64,000 bases of DNA from Impatiens glandulifera (taxonomy: Eukaryota > Streptophyta > Magnoliopsida > Ericales > Balsaminaceae), in assembly GCF_907164915.1 (NCBI RefSeq), contig NC_061869.1:9473721-9537720 (forward strand), written 5' to 3'. This document shows, one piece after another, positions 61,710 to 64,000 of the stretch. Every line of letters starts with the position of its first letter. Position 1 is the stretch's first letter. The position numbers were made by a program, and so were the translations under genes. Under the pieces are notes generated by a model that was not told the origin of the DNA, made no database searches, and saw nothing but the letters and a program-made list of their open reading frames with translations.

Positions 61710-63199
61710 GATTTTTTTCATTTATAACTACATATATTATTTCTTTTATAACTTTTTTTTAACAGGTCAGTTCTTTATGATTTTTATTTCTGGCTACGCC
61801 TCTGAATATAACGTCAAATACTCTTTATAAAAAAATAAAAAAAAACAAGACAAAATTGATATAAAAGATATTATAAAAGAAAAAATAAAGACGAAATCTT
61901 ATTAGTTTAAACATAAAAGTATCTTAAATTCGTAATGATCGCAAAATAAACGAGAATAATAGGATAAAAATTCAATGAGCCAAGAAATGCCAAAACAATA
62001 GTATTATAATCTTATTTTGTTTATAATTTTTTCGTTTTTAACTCTTTCCAATAAAATAACTATTAGACTTTTGGGTTGATTAATTCAAAATTTTAGGAAC
62101 TTAATATATTTTTTCAAAATGTTAAGAAATTATTAAGAATTTTTAGGTATAACTCAATATTTTATAAATGCAAATTCAAGACAAAGAACAATATTAATAA
62201 ATTAATATTTTTAAAATTTAAAATGTAGTAAAATTGAGTGCATAACAAAGTTTTATGGGATCTACATCTTTCAAAATCAGTATAATTTATCAAACTAGAT
62301 GATTGAAATTTTTTAAAATTGTAGAACGAAAGTCCGAACCAAAAATTAAAGTTATGGTTTAGTTGAAATTGTTTAAAAAAATATACACCTATAATAAATG
62401 CGGACAAAATATATAGAGTTTATATTATTAGTTGGTGGACAATTAATGTAAGACTATTATTTGAAAAATAAAATGAAATATATACCGATTTGGCAAGTGA
62501 TATATTTTGATTTGGTTGAGTTTAAACATAGTACAGATTAACCTAAATAAATTTGTTCCCATAATAGTTAAAATTTTAAAAAATACATAATTTAGTTACT
62601 TGATGCCTAAATATATCTTAATAGTTAAAACTATTTATCTTTATGCCTAAATATATCTTAAATAGTTAATATATTATATTTTAGATATATTACAAATATT
62701 TTTAATAATATTATATTATATTACAAACTATATTATATACAATGTCTTCAGTGACCAAGAACACTAAATTACAATTAAAAAAAGAAGAATGAAAAAAACA
62801 TGATGAATTAATATCCAAATGACATCAAAATGTTGATAAATATACAAGTATATAATATAAAAACACAAAAGATAATTTGTATTTTTAGTGTGATTTAAAA
62901 CCTAACTACAAAAACATTGTAACCCATAAAACACTCTAAAGAAAGCTCAAAACATAAACATAGAAGATGTTGAATCCAAAACAACAAAACCTAAATCCAA
63001 ATAGTTTTCATATCCAAAGAAAGACTTAAAACCCAAAGAAATATCATGCATATATATATTTACATAACAAAATAGACCAAGACAACATACAAAAAAGTAA
63101 ATTCAGGCACAAGGCACAAGACAAGAGATGATATATCTTCTTTCTCTTCTAAGCCTTATAATTCTTCTTCTTCTTCTTTAATTTGATGAAAGTTCCATC
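61710..63199. other. AT-rich spacer
   Basis: No gene recognised. It includes a second exact copy of a 50-base sequence (62,674-62,723, also 53,449-53,498) and the 3' flank of the P450 relic. Confidence 0.5.
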
Positions 63200-63625
63200 A
63201 TCAAAATGTAACAGGGGCATCCAAGACACATTGCCTCCCTTACTTTCGTCGACAAATAGTCGCACCATGATAATCGACATTTGTCAACCAACTCAAAATT
63301 CGAAATAAAAAAGAAAGAAGAAAATGTTTTGTTTCCAGCTTCTTCCTCGTAATCTCTAACTAAGACATGGCGGAATGTGGCTAAGAATGTTTTTGCCAAC
63401 TCTGTCTCGGACCTCCCCCAAAAGGCATGAAGTTCTTTGTTCGAGTGTCGGCGCCAATGTCCTGCAAAAAAATAAAAATTGAAGCTTACACGGTTGTAAT
63501 TGAATGCAATAAATATTTGGTTGTGTGTTTTGATTCACCTTCCCATGCCTTGGATTGAATGAGAGTCCGGGTAGACACTAGGGTTCACGGCAAGTGACGA
63601 AGCCACAACCATTACATTTAACGCG
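63200..63625 (-). pseudogene. Cytochrome P450 C-terminal relic
   Basis: Two exon remnants around a 77-base GT-AG intron (63,538-63,462). Exon 63,625-63,539 reads VVASSLAVNPSVYPDSHS and, after a one-base shift, FNPR, matching the P450 region before the haem loop (usual pattern FNPxRW). Exon 63,461 to about 63,200 reads DIGADTRTKNFMPFGGGPRQ, then after a shift ELAKTFLATFRHVLVRDY. The haem-binding signature FGGGxRxCxG is cut after FGGGPRQ: about ten bases containing the cysteine codon are missing. Continuation runs open to about 63,178 without further family resemblance. The segment resembles CYP85-clan enzymes (CYP90/CYP87/CYP716 type). No earlier exons were found up to 64,000. Confidence 0.75.
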
Positions 63626-64000
63626 TTCTAAGTCTTTATTTATTTTCAATGAACTATGTGATACATTTCATTAAAATAAAAATAAAAATAAAAATACATG
63701 ATATATATTTAGAAGATATGACTTTTTCTTCAAATAAGATTTAGGTTTCTCTAAGTATCCTTCTTTGACTGCTTCCTAAAAGACATCTTGGCTTGGTCTA
63801 AAAAGACACATATATATAGGACATGATGACACCATTGAACATCAATTCACTATGTAACCTTAAATAACTTGATTTCATATGTTTCAATAAATGATAAACT
63901 TGAAACCATAATATTAATTAATTATAGTATAGTATTATTAGCATAACAATAATAAACTAAACAAAAGGTACATTTTGCTAGTTAGAGTTTTAGCGAAATC
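63626..64000. other. Window end, no gene recognised
   Basis: AT-rich DNA that may be the former P450 intron; no coding segment recognised. Confidence 0.4.

Overview
The window is nuclear DNA of a flowering plant, most likely a eudicot. The evidence is AT-rich sequence with GT-AG introns, long gene-poor stretches, a Ty1/copia LTR retrotransposon primed by initiator tRNA-Met, a tRNA-derived SINE, and plant-specific gene families: a non-RD LRR receptor kinase, a CBL-interacting kinase with a NAF motif, an ASIL-type trihelix factor and class II phospholipase A1. I cannot name the species.

Left part (1-18,550), single-copy genes in ordinary order: an LRR receptor-like kinase of subfamily XII type (814-4673, 4 exons), the nucleotide-excision-repair protein ERCC1 (5317-7231, 9 exons), an intronless CIPK (10207-11679), and an ASIL-like trihelix factor (15522-17221) whose exon end and intron are tandemly duplicated.

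Central part (18,550-55,300), a phospholipase A1-II (DSEL-like) cluster with eight copies in about 37 kb. Four are wrecked copies arranged as two convergent inverted-repeat pairs (18,722-20,800 and 23,826-25,945). Three look intact (29,578-30,825 minus; 43,354-44,601 minus; 54,015-55,274 plus). One is nearly intact but frameshifted (50,387-51,584 plus). Between them lie a small zinc-binding protein like Arabidopsis At4g18593 (21,548-22,022 minus) and an unrecognised six-exon plant gene (26,699-28,372). The two minus-strand intact lipases sit in a direct tandem segmental duplication: unit A is about 29.2-43.0 kb and unit B about 43.0-49.5 kb. Because B lacks the insertions in A, it shows the empty sites of a young copia element (31,457-36,485, two differences between its LTRs, 5-bp target duplication), a SINE (20-bp target duplication), a MITE-like element and a further indel of about 1 kb. 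The four least damaged lipases share a promoter block built around CCACCTCATTGGAATCAT.

Right part (55,300-64,000): a nuclear Ycf23 (DUF561) homologue with a likely plastid targeting leader (56,215-57,756, 8 exons) faces the urease accessory GTPase UREG (58,316-59,886 minus, 7 exons). These are followed by a perfectly abutting 0.48-kb tandem duplication flanked by inverted termini, and a relic of a cytochrome P450 that has lost its haem-cysteine loop (63,200-63,625 minus).

The most interesting hypothesis is that the lipase cluster contains its own potential silencing source: two natural hairpins of about 1 kb per arm, homologous to the neighbouring intact lipases. This is inference from the arrangement and needs small-RNA data.
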